NCBI GenBank assembly: GCA_029934555.1
Contig: JAOZMA010000156.1
Coordinates: 1-5,720, forward strand
Length of the DNA stretch: 5,720 nucleotides
DNA from: Acidimicrobiia bacterium
GTDB lineage: Bacteria > Actinomycetota > Acidimicrobiia > Spongiisociales > UBA5794
Reading direction: 5' to 3'
Part shown: positions 1-5,657 of the stretch, one piece after another
How the letters are laid out: every line of letters starts with the position of its first letter
Numbering within the stretch: the stretch's first letter is position 1
Notes under the pieces: model-generated
Told to the model about the DNA's origin: nothing
What the model saw: only the letters and a program-made list of their open reading frames with translations
Database searches by the model: none
Translations under genes and position numbers: made by a program

Positions 1-15
1 GAGCGCCGTTGGCAG

Positions 16-110
16 CTTCACCCGGATCGTGAAGAGCCCGAAACCCGCGAATCCCTTGTACCAGCTGAGAAACGCACCGTTCCGCTACCTATAAACCGCG
101 GATCCAGGCT
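16..110. repeat. Copy 1 of a diverged 131-nt-spaced direct repeat
   Basis: This segment matches 147-241 without gaps at a constant offset of 131 nt. By hand I count about 60 identical bases of 95. Identity is concentrated in three blocks: 16-33 (17 of 18), 48-56 (CGAATCCCT, 9 of 9) and 100-110 (GGATCCAGGCT, 11 of 11). The first block contains an inverted repeat, CTTCAC-7 nt-GTGAAG (16-34). Read on the minus strand, 84-1 is open to the window edge and contains Phe-Thr-Ile-Arg-Val-Lys, but it follows a TAG at 85-87 and has no convincing start. It may be a degenerate coding remnant or a non-coding intergenic element. I do not recognise it. Confidence 0.6.
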
Positions 111-146
111 GCGTGGTGGAGAATGTCAGAGAACTCCCACTTGCAT

Positions 147-241
147 CTTCACCCAGATCGTGAACACCGCCAACACCTCGAATCCCTGCACCACCATGAC
201 CCCCGGTCAGTGGAGCCGACCACACCCAGTGGATCCAGGCT
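147..241. repeat. Copy 2 of a diverged 131-nt-spaced direct repeat
   Basis: This is the second copy of the element at 16-110, lying just beyond the 3' end of prcA. It keeps the same three conserved blocks (147-164, 179-187, 231-241). The inverted repeat is retained as TTCAC-7 nt-GTGAA (148-164). On the minus strand a 23-codon frame, ATG at 197 to TGA at 126, encodes a hydrophobic peptide sharing Gly-Phe and Phe-Thr-Ile-x-Val-Lys with the matching frame of copy 1. Differences between the copies are not biased to third codon positions, so selection on a protein is not shown. The whole stretch 1-259 holds no other gene I can support. Confidence 0.6.
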
Positions 242-259
242 TCGGCCGGTGGGGCCGTT

Positions 260-931
260 TCAGTCCGACGGGGTGATCTCGTTTGGGGTGAGGCGGCGGA
301 ACTTCCTGCGGCCGAGCGAGCGGTCCAGCACGCCGGCCTCCCAGTGCTCTGGCGGGATCTCGTTCTCGGTGGCATTCTGGATCGCCGTCATCGTCAGGCC
401 GATCGTGTCGCTGAGACTCATGTCGGGGCGGTAGCCAGCTCCGATCTCCTCGACGAGACGGTCCTCGTCACCGCCGATCACGGCGAAGTCCTGCTTATCG
501 CGAAGGGTCCCGTCGTAACGCACGTGGAACAGGTGGTTGTCATCGTCGCCGAGCTCGGCGACCACCACCTCGACCTCGTAGGGCTTGACCTCATGGGTGA
601 AGATCTGCCCGAGCGTCTGCGAGTAGGCGTTGGCAAGGCCCTTCCCCGTCACGTCGGCGCGTGCGTAGGCGTATCCCTTGACATCGGCGTAGCGAATCCC
701 CGCAACACGAAGCATCTCGAACTCGTTGTACCGGCCGACTCCGGCGAACGCAAGGTGATCGTAGATCTCGCCGGTCTTGTGCAGGGATCGGTTCGGGTTC
801 TCACCGATCAGGAGAATCCCTCCGTCGTACTCGACGACCCCGATGGGACGACCCCGCTGGATCCCTTTCCTCGCGAATTCGGCACGATCCTTGATCAGCT
901 GTTCCGGCGGAACGTAGAACGGCATCGTCAT
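260..931 (-). CDS. prcA: 20S proteasome alpha subunit PrcA
   Basis: PrcA is the non-catalytic alpha subunit of the actinobacterial 20S proteasome. Seven copies form each outer ring, gate the entry pore and supply the pockets where the ATPase C-termini dock. The 223-residue protein matches the family throughout: MTMPFYVPPEQ at the N-terminus (Mycobacterium has MSFPYFISPEQ), ARKGI near 20-24, ENPNRSL near 44-50, KGYAYARADVTGKGLANAYSQTLG in the middle, and KPYEVE near 117-122. The pocket lysine is at residue 52, as in M. tuberculosis. No catalytic Thr is expected or seen. The ATG at 931 is chosen over the one at 925 because GGAGGG lies 6 nt upstream and the N-terminus aligns end to end with homologues. 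The start overlaps the prcB stop as ATGA (928-931), indicating translational coupling. The protein is somewhat shorter than the mycobacterial one (about 248), the difference being in the variable C-terminal tail. It is the last gene of the operon in this window. Confidence 0.97.
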   Translation of the reverse strand: MTMPFYVPPEQLIKDRAEFARKGIQRGRPIGVVEYDGGILLIGENPNRSLHKTGEIYDHLAFAGVGRYNEFEMLRVAGIRYADVKGYAYARADVTGKGLANAYSQTLGQIFTHEVKPYEVEVVVAELGDDDNHLFHVRYDGTLRDKQDFAVIGGDEDRLVEEIGAGYRPDMSLSDTIGLTMTAIQNATENEIPPEHWEAGVLDRSLGRRKFRRLTPNEITPSD

Positions 932-1716
932 GGCCGGCCCTCCATAACGTCAACGGCGACCGGTGCGATCTCATCGTCCGGGATCTCACGATATCCGTCC
1001 GCCGTGACGGTCACCACGTTCGGGTAGATCCCCCTCTTCGGATCCGGTCCGCCCGTTGCTGAATCCTCTTCTGATGCTGCCACAAGCGCCTCGACTGCGA
1101 CCCGGACGGCTTCCGACTCATCCAGCCCATCACGCCAAGCGCTCTTCAAGAACGCCCGCGCCTCCGACCCGCCCGATCCTGTGGTCGCGTAATCCTGCTC
1201 GTCGTATCGACCGCCGACGACGTCGAAGCTATAGAGCTTGCCGACGCCTTCCTGCTCGTCGTATCCGCAGAAGAGCGGCACGACGATGAGCCCCTGGAAC
1301 GCGAGGGGGAGATTGCCTCGAACCAGCCGGGCAAGGAAGTTCGCTTTGCCGTCGAGACTCAGCCTCGTGTCCTCGATCTTCTCGTAGTGCTCGAGCTCCG
1401 TCTGGAAGAGTTTCGTGAGCTCCTCCGCCATGCCCGCGGTCCCCGAGATGGCCACGGCCGAACGATCGTCCGCCGGGTAGACCTTCTTGACCCTCCGATG
1501 AGCGATGAAGTTCCCGGCAGTAGCCCTCCGGTCTCCGGCCATCACGACGCCATCGGTCCAGCGGATCGCGAGGATCGTGGTGGCTTCGGGGGCTTCGATC
1601 GAGCCGGGCGGGATCTCCCACGTCGGAGCGAGTTGATGCTGCCCCAACAACGCAGCGAAGCTCGCCGTCGGGATGACGCCATCGTCGCCTGACTGCAGAG
1701 CGAAGCCGTTGGTCAT
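928..1716 (-). CDS. prcB: 20S proteasome beta subunit PrcB (catalytic)
   Basis: PrcB is the N-terminal-nucleophile protease of the 20S core, made with a propeptide removed during assembly so that Thr becomes residue 1. Of 262 residues the first 45 are the propeptide, and the mature chain starts at Thr46 in EATTILAI. Active-site residues are in place: Thr46 (Thr1), Asp62 (Asp17, in GDRRAT) and Lys78 (Lys33, in RRVKKVY). Also visible are SGTAG at 91-95, ELEHYEK at 107-113, the GSGG loop at 180-183 and DSATGGPD at 218-225, all typical of actinobacterial beta subunits. One oddity is Ala45 at position -1, where M. tuberculosis and Streptomyces have Gly; the codon is GCC at 1582-1584. The start ATG overlaps the pup stop as ATGA (1713-1716), with AAGGG (1723-1727) as ribosome binding site 6 nt upstream. 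The stop overlaps the prcA start. The fold and role are certain; only the effect of Ala -1 is open. Confidence 0.97.
   Translation of the reverse strand: MTNGFALQSGDDGVIPTASFAALLGQHQLAPTWEIPPGSIEAPEATTILAIRWTDGVVMAGDRRATAGNFIAHRRVKKVYPADDRSAVAISGTAGMAEELTKLFQTELEHYEKIEDTRLSLDGKANFLARLVRGNLPLAFQGLIVVPLFCGYDEQEGVGKLYSFDVVGGRYDEQDYATTGSGGSEARAFLKSAWRDGLDESEAVRVAVEALVAASEEDSATGGPDPKRGIYPNVVTVTADGYREIPDDEIAPVAVDVMEGRP
938..943 (-). promoter_or_regulatory. Ribosome binding site of prcA
   Basis: GGAGGG on the minus strand lies within the last codons of prcB, 6 nt before the ATG at 931 and 12 nt before the alternative ATG at 925. It favours the longer form. Confidence 0.7.
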
Positions 1717-1907
1717 TGGCCGCCCTTCTGCACGTAGTTCTTCACGAACTCGTCGGCGTTCTCTTCCAGCACGGTGTCGATCTCGTCGAGCAGATCATCG
1801 ATCCTCTCACTGATCTCTTCCGCAGAGCCGGTCGCCGCGACCTCGGTCTGTTCAGACTTGGCGTCCGTTCGATCGGAAGACCGTTGTGCGCGTTCTTGTT
1901 CAGCCAT
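1713..1907 (-). CDS. pup: Prokaryotic ubiquitin-like protein Pup
   Basis: Pup is the small, largely disordered tag joined through its C-terminal residue to lysines of proteins destined for the proteasome. I take the ATG at 1907, giving 64 residues, the usual length in M. tuberculosis. It has GGAGGG 4 nt upstream (1912-1917). The in-frame ATG at 1925 would add six residues (MPLEGT) lying inside dop and lacks such a site. The N-terminal half is rich in Ala, Glu, Ser, Thr, Lys and Arg. The helical segment that binds the ATPase coiled coil is well conserved (DDLLDEIDTVLEENADEFVKNYV, about residues 37-59). The protein ends Gln-Lys-Gly-Gly-Gln, so the terminal Gln must be deamidated to Glu by Dop before PafA can use it. 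The start overlaps the end of dop by 8 nt and the stop overlaps prcB by 4 nt. Confidence 0.97.
   Translation of the reverse strand: MAEQERAQRSSDRTDAKSEQTEVAATGSAEEISERIDDLLDEIDTVLEENADEFVKNYVQKGGQ
1723..1727 (-). promoter_or_regulatory. Ribosome binding site of prcB inside the Pup C-terminal codons
   Basis: AAGGG on the minus strand lies 6 nt before the prcB ATG. It is formed by the Lys-Gly codons of the Pup tail Gln-Lys-Gly-Gly-Gln, so the same bases encode the functional end of Pup and recruit ribosomes for the protease subunit. Confidence 0.55.
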
Positions 1908-3384
1908 CGTTCCCTCCAAGGGCACGGATCATCATTGCCGCAGTCGGTGAGGCATCGAGCATGTTCTCCACGTGCCGTCTCGTGCCTCTCAACGGTTCCA
2001 TCATAGGAACCCGCTTGAGCGTCTCTTCTCCGATGTCGAATACAAGGGAGTCCCAGTTCGCAGCAACCAGCGCATCCGGATATCTGCGGACGCATGCCCC
2101 CCGGAAGAACGCTCTCGTCTCGTCCGGGGGTTCGGTCACGGCCGACTCGACTTCCTCATCATCGAAGAGACGGCGCATCGCTCCGCGATCCACCAGCTTC
2201 TGATAGAGGCCTCGCTCCGGGTCAACATCGTGGTACTGCAGATCGAGGAGACGGAGTTTCGGGTCGTTCCACCCGAGCCCGTCGCGGCTCCGGTAGCCCT
2301 CGAAGATCCGTAGCTTCGCCGTCCAGTCCAGGCGATCGGCTGTGATCATGGGATCCTTCTCCAGATCGATGAGAATCTTCTCCCACTCGTCGAGCACTCG
2401 CATCCAGACCGGTGCGACACCGATGGAGAGGGCGTAGTCCCGGGTCACGCCGAGATACTGCCACTGGATCTCGAGAGCCGTCATCGCTCCCCCGTCCACG
2501 GTCTCCATGGCATACTGCAGGGTCGGATCGTGGCTGACCGACCACACCTCTTGCACGGGATCAACGAGCTCGATCGGATCGGCGAACACACCGTCCTCGA
2601 TAGCATCGAGGACCAACGCCGTCGTTCCGAGTTTCAGGAACGTCTGCATCTCGCTGCGGTTCGCGTCACCGATGATGACATGCAGCCTTCGGTATCGGGT
2701 CGGATCAGCGTGGGGTTCGTCGCGCGTGTTGATGATCGGACGCTTGAGCGTGGTCTCGAGCCCGACCTCCTCTTCGAAGAAGTCGGCACGCTGTGTGATC
2801 TGGAAGTCCACGGGTGGCCGACCGTTCTCCGAGCCGACCTTCCCCGAACCTGTGAAGATCTGTCGGGTGACGAAGAAAGCCGTGAGACTTCGGACGATCT
2901 CGTCGAACGGGATCGAGCGAGCGATCAGGTAGTTCTCGTGGGCTCCGTACGAGTTCCCCTTGCCGTCGGTGTTGTTCTTGTGGACGACCATCCGCTCGTC
3001 CGGACCGAGCAGCTGCTGTGCTGCTCGCACGGCCTCCACCATCACTCGTTCGCCGGCCTTGTCGTAGAGGGCAGCCGACCATGGGTCGATGCACTCCGGG
3101 CTGGAGTACTCGGGATGCGCGTGATCGACGTAGAGGCGTGCTCCGTTGGTGAGCACGGTGTTCACCAGCCCCGTTTCGAAATCGAAGCCGGGACGCTCGA
3201 TCACCCCGATCCCCCGAAGATCCCGTCCGGGGCTCTCCTCGTCGAATGACCAGCGGATTCGCGACCGACTCCCCACGTACGCGTTGACGACAGCAGAAGA
3301 GGCCTCGACCGGATTGAACCCCGCCTGATTGAGAACGGTGATACCGAACTCGGTCTCGGTGCCGATGACCTTACGCAGCGCCAT
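1900..3384 (-). CDS. dop: Pup deamidase/depupylase Dop
   Basis: Dop is a carboxylate-amine-ligase-fold enzyme that hydrolyses the side-chain amide of the C-terminal Gln of Pup and also cleaves Pup from tagged proteins, using bound ATP/Mg as cofactor. The 494-residue protein begins with the nucleotide/metal motif GTETEFG (residues 8-14, Glu10 and Glu12). It has TNGARLYVDHAHPEYSSPE near 79-97, including the catalytic Asp87. Further family blocks are HKNNTDGKG, SYGAHENYL, LETTLKRPIINTRDEPHAD and RLHVIIGDANRSE, and near the C-terminus RAFFRGACVRR and PLRGTRRHV. A Dop-loop-like insertion (IRWSFDEESPGRDLRG, about residues 43-58) and the position next to pup argue for Dop rather than the paralogous ligase PafA. 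The start lies only 6 nt after the ARC stop and has no clear Shine-Dalgarno sequence, so translation probably depends on ribosomes finishing ARC. The N-terminus aligns with M. tuberculosis Dop (MQRIIGTEVEYG), which supports this start. Confidence 0.96.
   Translation of the reverse strand: MALRKVIGTETEFGITVLNQAGFNPVEASSAVVNAYVGSRSRIRWSFDEESPGRDLRGIGVIERPGFDFETGLVNTVLTNGARLYVDHAHPEYSSPECIDPWSAALYDKAGERVMVEAVRAAQQLLGPDERMVVHKNNTDGKGNSYGAHENYLIARSIPFDEIVRSLTAFFVTRQIFTGSGKVGSENGRPPVDFQITQRADFFEEEVGLETTLKRPIINTRDEPHADPTRYRRLHVIIGDANRSEMQTFLKLGTTALVLDAIEDGVFADPIELVDPVQEVWSVSHDPTLQYAMETVDGGAMTALEIQWQYLGVTRDYALSIGVAPVWMRVLDEWEKILIDLEKDPMITADRLDWTAKLRIFEGYRSRDGLGWNDPKLRLLDLQYHDVDPERGLYQKLVDRGAMRRLFDDEEVESAVTEPPDETRAFFRGACVRRYPDALVAANWDSLVFDIGEETLKRVPMMEPLRGTRRHVENMLDASPTAAMMIRALGGNDG
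1912..1917 (-). promoter_or_regulatory. Ribosome binding site of pup
   Basis: GGAGGG on the minus strand lies 4 nt before the ATG at 1907, inside the last codons of dop. It decides the pup start in favour of the 64-residue form over the 70-residue form starting at 1925. Confidence 0.75.
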
Positions 3385-3390
3385 GCATGC

Positions 3391-5106
3391 TCAGAGGTAC
3401 TGGCCGGGTGTGATCGCTTCAACCGTCCGACTCTCGCGCTCCCCCTCGATCAGAGTCCGGACGTACACGATTCGTTCGCCCTTCTTCCCCGAGATCTTCG
3501 CCCAATCATCGGGGTTCGTGGTGTTCGGCAGATCTTCCTGCTCGCGGAACTCCTGCGTGACCGACGCCAGGAGATCGGGAGTGCGAAGACCGCTGTCGCC
3601 TCCTGCTATCTCGCGTTTGATGGCTTCCTTCTTCGCGCGTCGGACGACGTTCTCGACCATCGCTCCCGATGCGAAGTCCTTGAAGTACAGCACCTCACGA
3701 TCACCGTTCGCATACGTCACCTCGAGGAACCGGTTCTCATCGTCTTCCCGGTACACCTTGTCGACGACGGCGTCGATCATGTCGGCCAGCATCGCCTCGA
3801 GGTCACCATCATGCTGGGCCAGTTCGGCAGCGTCGTACGGCAGATCCCTGGTGAGGTAGATCCCGAAGATCTGAGCCGCCGCTTCACGTCCCGGGCGTTC
3901 GATCTTGATCTTCACGTCGAGACGGCCGGGGCGAAGGATCGCCGGGTCGATGAGGTCCTCCCGGTTCGACGCACCGATGACGATGACGTTCTTGAGGGCT
4001 TCGACGCCATCAAGTTCGGAGAGAAGTTGTGGAACGATCGTGGACTCCACATCGGACGAGATACCGGTCCCTCTCGTTCTGAACAGTGAGTCCATCTCGT
4101 CGAAGAAGACGATCACGGGCACACCCTGGTCCGATTTCTCTTTCGCTCGCTGGAAAATCAGCCTGATCTGGCGCTCGGTCTCTCCCACGTACTTGTTGAG
4201 CAACTCCGGACCCTTGACGTTCAGGAAGTAGGAGCGGGTGTCTTCGTTCCCCTCCTTCTTCGCCACGGCCTTCGCCAAACTGTTCGCAACCGCCTTGGCG
4301 ATCAGGGTCTTGCCGCACCCGGGCGGACCGTACAGAAGAACGCCTTTCGGTGCAGCGAGGTCGTACTCGTCGAACCGATCCTTGTGGACGTATGGAAGCT
4401 CGACGGCATCCCGGATCACCTCGATCTGATCGCCGAGTCCGCCGATCTGCAGGTACGTGATGTCAGGAACCTCTTCAAGGATGAGTTCTCCGACCTCAGG
4501 TCGGATGAGTCTCTCGAGAACCAATCCCGTGCCCGGATCCAAACGAACGTGATCACCGACCCGCAGCGGCTCCTCTTCAACGGCCTCGGATCTGCCCACC
4601 ACCCGCTCTTCGTCACCTCTACTGAGGATGATGACCCGATCGTTCGAGATGATCTCCTTGATCGTCACGACTTCACCGGCAGGGTCGTAGCTGCGCATGT
4701 CGACGACGTTGAACGCCTCGTTGAGGATCACCTCTTGCCCGATCCCGAGCGCTTTGAACTCGACGGTCGGCTCCACGTTGACACGGAGCTTGCGACCGTT
4801 CGTGTTCACGTCGACCGTTCCGTCCTCGTTGCGTCGCAGGATCGTTCCGAATGGATTCGGCGGCGCAGTGAGCTTCTCAACCTCTTCGCGAAGGAGAGCG
4901 AGCTGTTCGCGTGTCTCCTCGAGGGCCGCCGCGAGCTTCTCGTTCTGGCCTGCGGCCTGGGCGATCTTGCCCCGCGACTCGAGGACACGCTCCTCGAGAA
5001 GACGGGCGCGCCGGGGCGCGTCCTGAAGCCGGCGCCTCAGCACCGTGATCTCCTCTTCAAGGAGCAGAACCTTCCGGTTGAGTTGCTCGTCTTCGTACTG
5101 GCTCAC
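3391..5106 (-). CDS. arc: Proteasome-associated AAA ATPase ARC/Mpa
   Basis: This is the hexameric unfoldase that recognises pupylated proteins and feeds them into the 20S proteasome; the M. tuberculosis orthologue is called Mpa. The 571 residues show an N-terminal coiled coil (about 4-80) that binds Pup, two OB-fold segments (about 85-205), then one AAA domain. Within the AAA domain are Walker A GPPGCGKT (260-267), the pore-loop motif KYVG (305-308), Walker B with Asp336-Glu337 in FFDEMDSLF, sensor-1 Asn381 in GASNRED, and the arginine fingers in LRPGRLD (Arg392, Arg395). The chain ends Gly-Gln-Tyr-Leu, the HbYX-like tail that docks into PrcA pockets. The start is GTG (5104-5106), with AAGAGG 8 nt upstream (5115-5120). 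The protein is shorter than Mpa (about 609), with no core motif missing. It is the first gene of the operon. Confidence 0.97.
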   Translation of the reverse strand: MSQYEDEQLNRKVLLLEEEITVLRRRLQDAPRRARLLEERVLESRGKIAQAAGQNEKLAAALEETREQLALLREEVEKLTAPPNPFGTILRRNEDGTVDVNTNGRKLRVNVEPTVEFKALGIGQEVILNEAFNVVDMRSYDPAGEVVTIKEIISNDRVIILSRGDEERVVGRSEAVEEEPLRVGDHVRLDPGTGLVLERLIRPEVGELILEEVPDITYLQIGGLGDQIEVIRDAVELPYVHKDRFDEYDLAAPKGVLLYGPPGCGKTLIAKAVANSLAKAVAKKEGNEDTRSYFLNVKGPELLNKYVGETERQIRLIFQRAKEKSDQGVPVIVFFDEMDSLFRTRGTGISSDVESTIVPQLLSELDGVEALKNVIVIGASNREDLIDPAILRPGRLDVKIKIERPGREAAAQIFGIYLTRDLPYDAAELAQHDGDLEAMLADMIDAVVDKVYREDDENRFLEVTYANGDREVLYFKDFASGAMVENVVRRAKKEAIKREIAGGDSGLRTPDLLASVTQEFREQEDLPNTTNPDDWAKISGKKGERIVYVRTLIEGERESRTVEAITPGQYL

Positions 5107-5114
5107 AATCGAAA

Positions 5115-5120
5115 CCTCTT
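5115..5120 (-). promoter_or_regulatory. Ribosome binding site of the ATPase gene
   Basis: AAGAGG on the minus strand lies 8 nt before the GTG start at 5106. It supports this non-ATG start, which also places the coiled coil at the very N-terminus as in homologues. Confidence 0.6.
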
Positions 5121-5132
5121 CGCCTCGTCGTC

Positions 5133-5148
5133 GAGTCGCATCCGACTC
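5133..5148. promoter_or_regulatory. Inverted repeat in the leader of the proteasome operon
   Basis: GAGTCG-CATC-CGACTC is a perfect 6-bp inverted repeat with a 4-nt loop. It lies between the proposed -10 element and the ATPase ribosome binding site, so it would form a small hairpin in the 5' leader, or it could be an operator. No function can be assigned from sequence. Confidence 0.35.
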
Positions 5149-5156
5149 ACGATCCG

Positions 5157-5185
5157 AGTGTAGGGCTCGGGCCCGTTTGCGGGAA
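5157..5185 (-). promoter_or_regulatory. Candidate promoter of the arc-dop-pup-prcB-prcA operon
   Basis: On the minus strand TACACT (5157-5162) fits the TAnnnT pattern of an actinobacterial -10 box. TTCCCG (5180-5185) stands exactly 17 nt upstream as a weak -35. The predicted leader to the GTG start would be about 45 nt. With every downstream gene overlapping or nearly so, this could serve all five genes. The -35 is poor, so the call is tentative. Confidence 0.35.
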
Positions 5186-5276
5186 GCCGTTGAATCCTGC
5201 CGAAAGACCCTGTCGTGTACGCGAAATGAACTCGTTGTTCCGCCAGCCGGTGACTATCTTTCTCCCGTCACACTTC

Positions 5277-5283
5277 GAAAGGA
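5277..5283 (+). promoter_or_regulatory. Ribosome binding site of the ferredoxin gene
   Basis: GAAAGGA lies 8 nt before the ATG at 5292. It supports the 81-residue ferredoxin and argues against the longer reading from 5190, whose first 34 residues do not look like ferredoxin. No plus-strand promoter stands out; TATCTT at 5255-5260 is a possible -10 box without a good -35. Confidence 0.6.
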
Positions 5284-5291
5284 CACAAGCC

Positions 5292-5537
5292 ATGAAGGTC
5301 TGGATCGATCAGGATCTCTGCACCGGCGACGGGATCTGTGAAGAGATTGCACCCGACGTCTTCGTACTTCTCGACGACGGACTCGCGTATGTGCGCGAGG
5401 GCGAGAAGATCTTCGCCGCATCCGAGGGCAACACGCAAGGCGCCGAAGGTCTGGCGAACTTCCCCGATGATCAGATGGACGCAGTCGTCGAATCAGCCGA
5501 AGAGTGCCCGGGCGAGTGCATCTTCATTGAGCCGTAG
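5292..5537 (+). CDS. Small single-cluster ferredoxin with Cys-x2-Asp-x2-Cys motif
   Basis: This is an 81-residue acidic ferredoxin of the short single-cluster bacterial type, a soluble cytoplasmic electron carrier. Cluster ligands are visible as Cys10, Asp13 and Cys16 (DLCTGDGIC) and Cys72 (ECPGEC), with a further Cys76. Asp at the second ligand position is the arrangement known from Pyrococcus furiosus ferredoxin, which can hold a [4Fe-4S] or [3Fe-4S] cluster. The second Cys motif of two-cluster ferredoxins is absent. The middle section (about 33-60, with EGEKIFAASEG) is longer than in minimal ferredoxins. The ATG at 5292 is chosen for its ribosome binding site and because the family starts with this MKVWIDQDLC-like end. 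It is transcribed away from the ATPase gene across 185 nt, so the two may share regulation. Its redox partner cannot be read from this window; a cytochrome P450 or a dehydrogenase would be possible for such proteins. Confidence 0.9.
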   Translation: MKVWIDQDLCTGDGICEEIAPDVFVLLDDGLAYVREGEKIFAASEGNTQGAEGLANFPDDQMDAVVESAEECPGECIFIEP

Positions 5538-5573
5538 AGAGTATTCAGTAGTCCGTATTCCGTAGTCCGTATC
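5532..5573 (+). repeat. Left heptad array, CCGTAGT orientation
   Basis: Six consecutive 7-nt units fit the degenerate consensus CCGTAGT: CCGTAGA, GAGTATT, CAGTAGT, CCGTATT, CCGTAGT, CCGTATC. The first unit contains the ferredoxin stop codon and may fit by chance. A further short run in the same orientation, CAATACT then CAGTAGT (5624-5637), lies beyond the hairpin. Its segment 5627-5641 repeats 5542-5556 almost exactly. Confidence 0.65.
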
Positions 5574-5608
5574 GAAGGGGCCGTATCCACGAGGGTGCGG
5601 CCTCTTCG
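5573..5608. terminator. Strong 16-bp hairpin, candidate terminator of the ferredoxin transcript
   Basis: Arms 5573-5588 and 5593-5608 pair along all 16 positions, with three G-T wobbles, around the loop ACGA. It begins 36 nt after the ferredoxin stop, which fits a terminator. No T-run follows, so it is not a textbook intrinsic terminator, although many actinobacterial terminators lack one. It could instead be the core of the surrounding repeat element. Confidence 0.5.
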
Positions 5609-5657
5609 CGTGATACGAAGATCCAATACTCAGTAGTCCGTGCCGCTTACGGACCCC

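Noticed and set aside
126..197. Minus-strand 23-codon frame with ATG and TGA in repeat copy 2
   Set aside because: It has a weak upstream site, the matching frame in copy 1 lacks a start, and changes between the copies are not concentrated at third codon positions. Not annotated as a gene.
165..200. tRNA-like 3' end (CTCGAATCCC followed by ACCACCA)
   Set aside because: The bases before the supposed T-loop do not pair with those after it and no cloverleaf arms can be built.
243..257. Hairpin CGGCC-5 nt-GGCCG just after the prcA stop as a terminator
   Set aside because: The stem is only 5 bp, there is no T-run on the minus strand, and such GC-rich pairs are common by chance here.
1908..1925. 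Six-residue longer Pup starting at 1925
   Set aside because: The 64-residue form has GGAGGG at the right spacing and matches the usual Pup length.
2530..3249. Long plus-strand reading frame opposite dop (239 codons)
   Set aside because: It lies wholly antisense to a clearly recognised dop and its product resembles nothing I know; such open antisense frames are common in GC-rich DNA.
4384..5163. Long plus-strand reading frame opposite the ATPase gene (259 codons)
   Set aside because: It is antisense to the conserved coiled coil and OB-fold coding region of ARC, with no recognisable protein features.
5190..5291. 34-residue N-terminal extension of the ferredoxin from the ATG at 5190
   Set aside because: It lacks ferredoxin-like sequence, while the ATG at 5292 has a good ribosome binding site and fits the family start.
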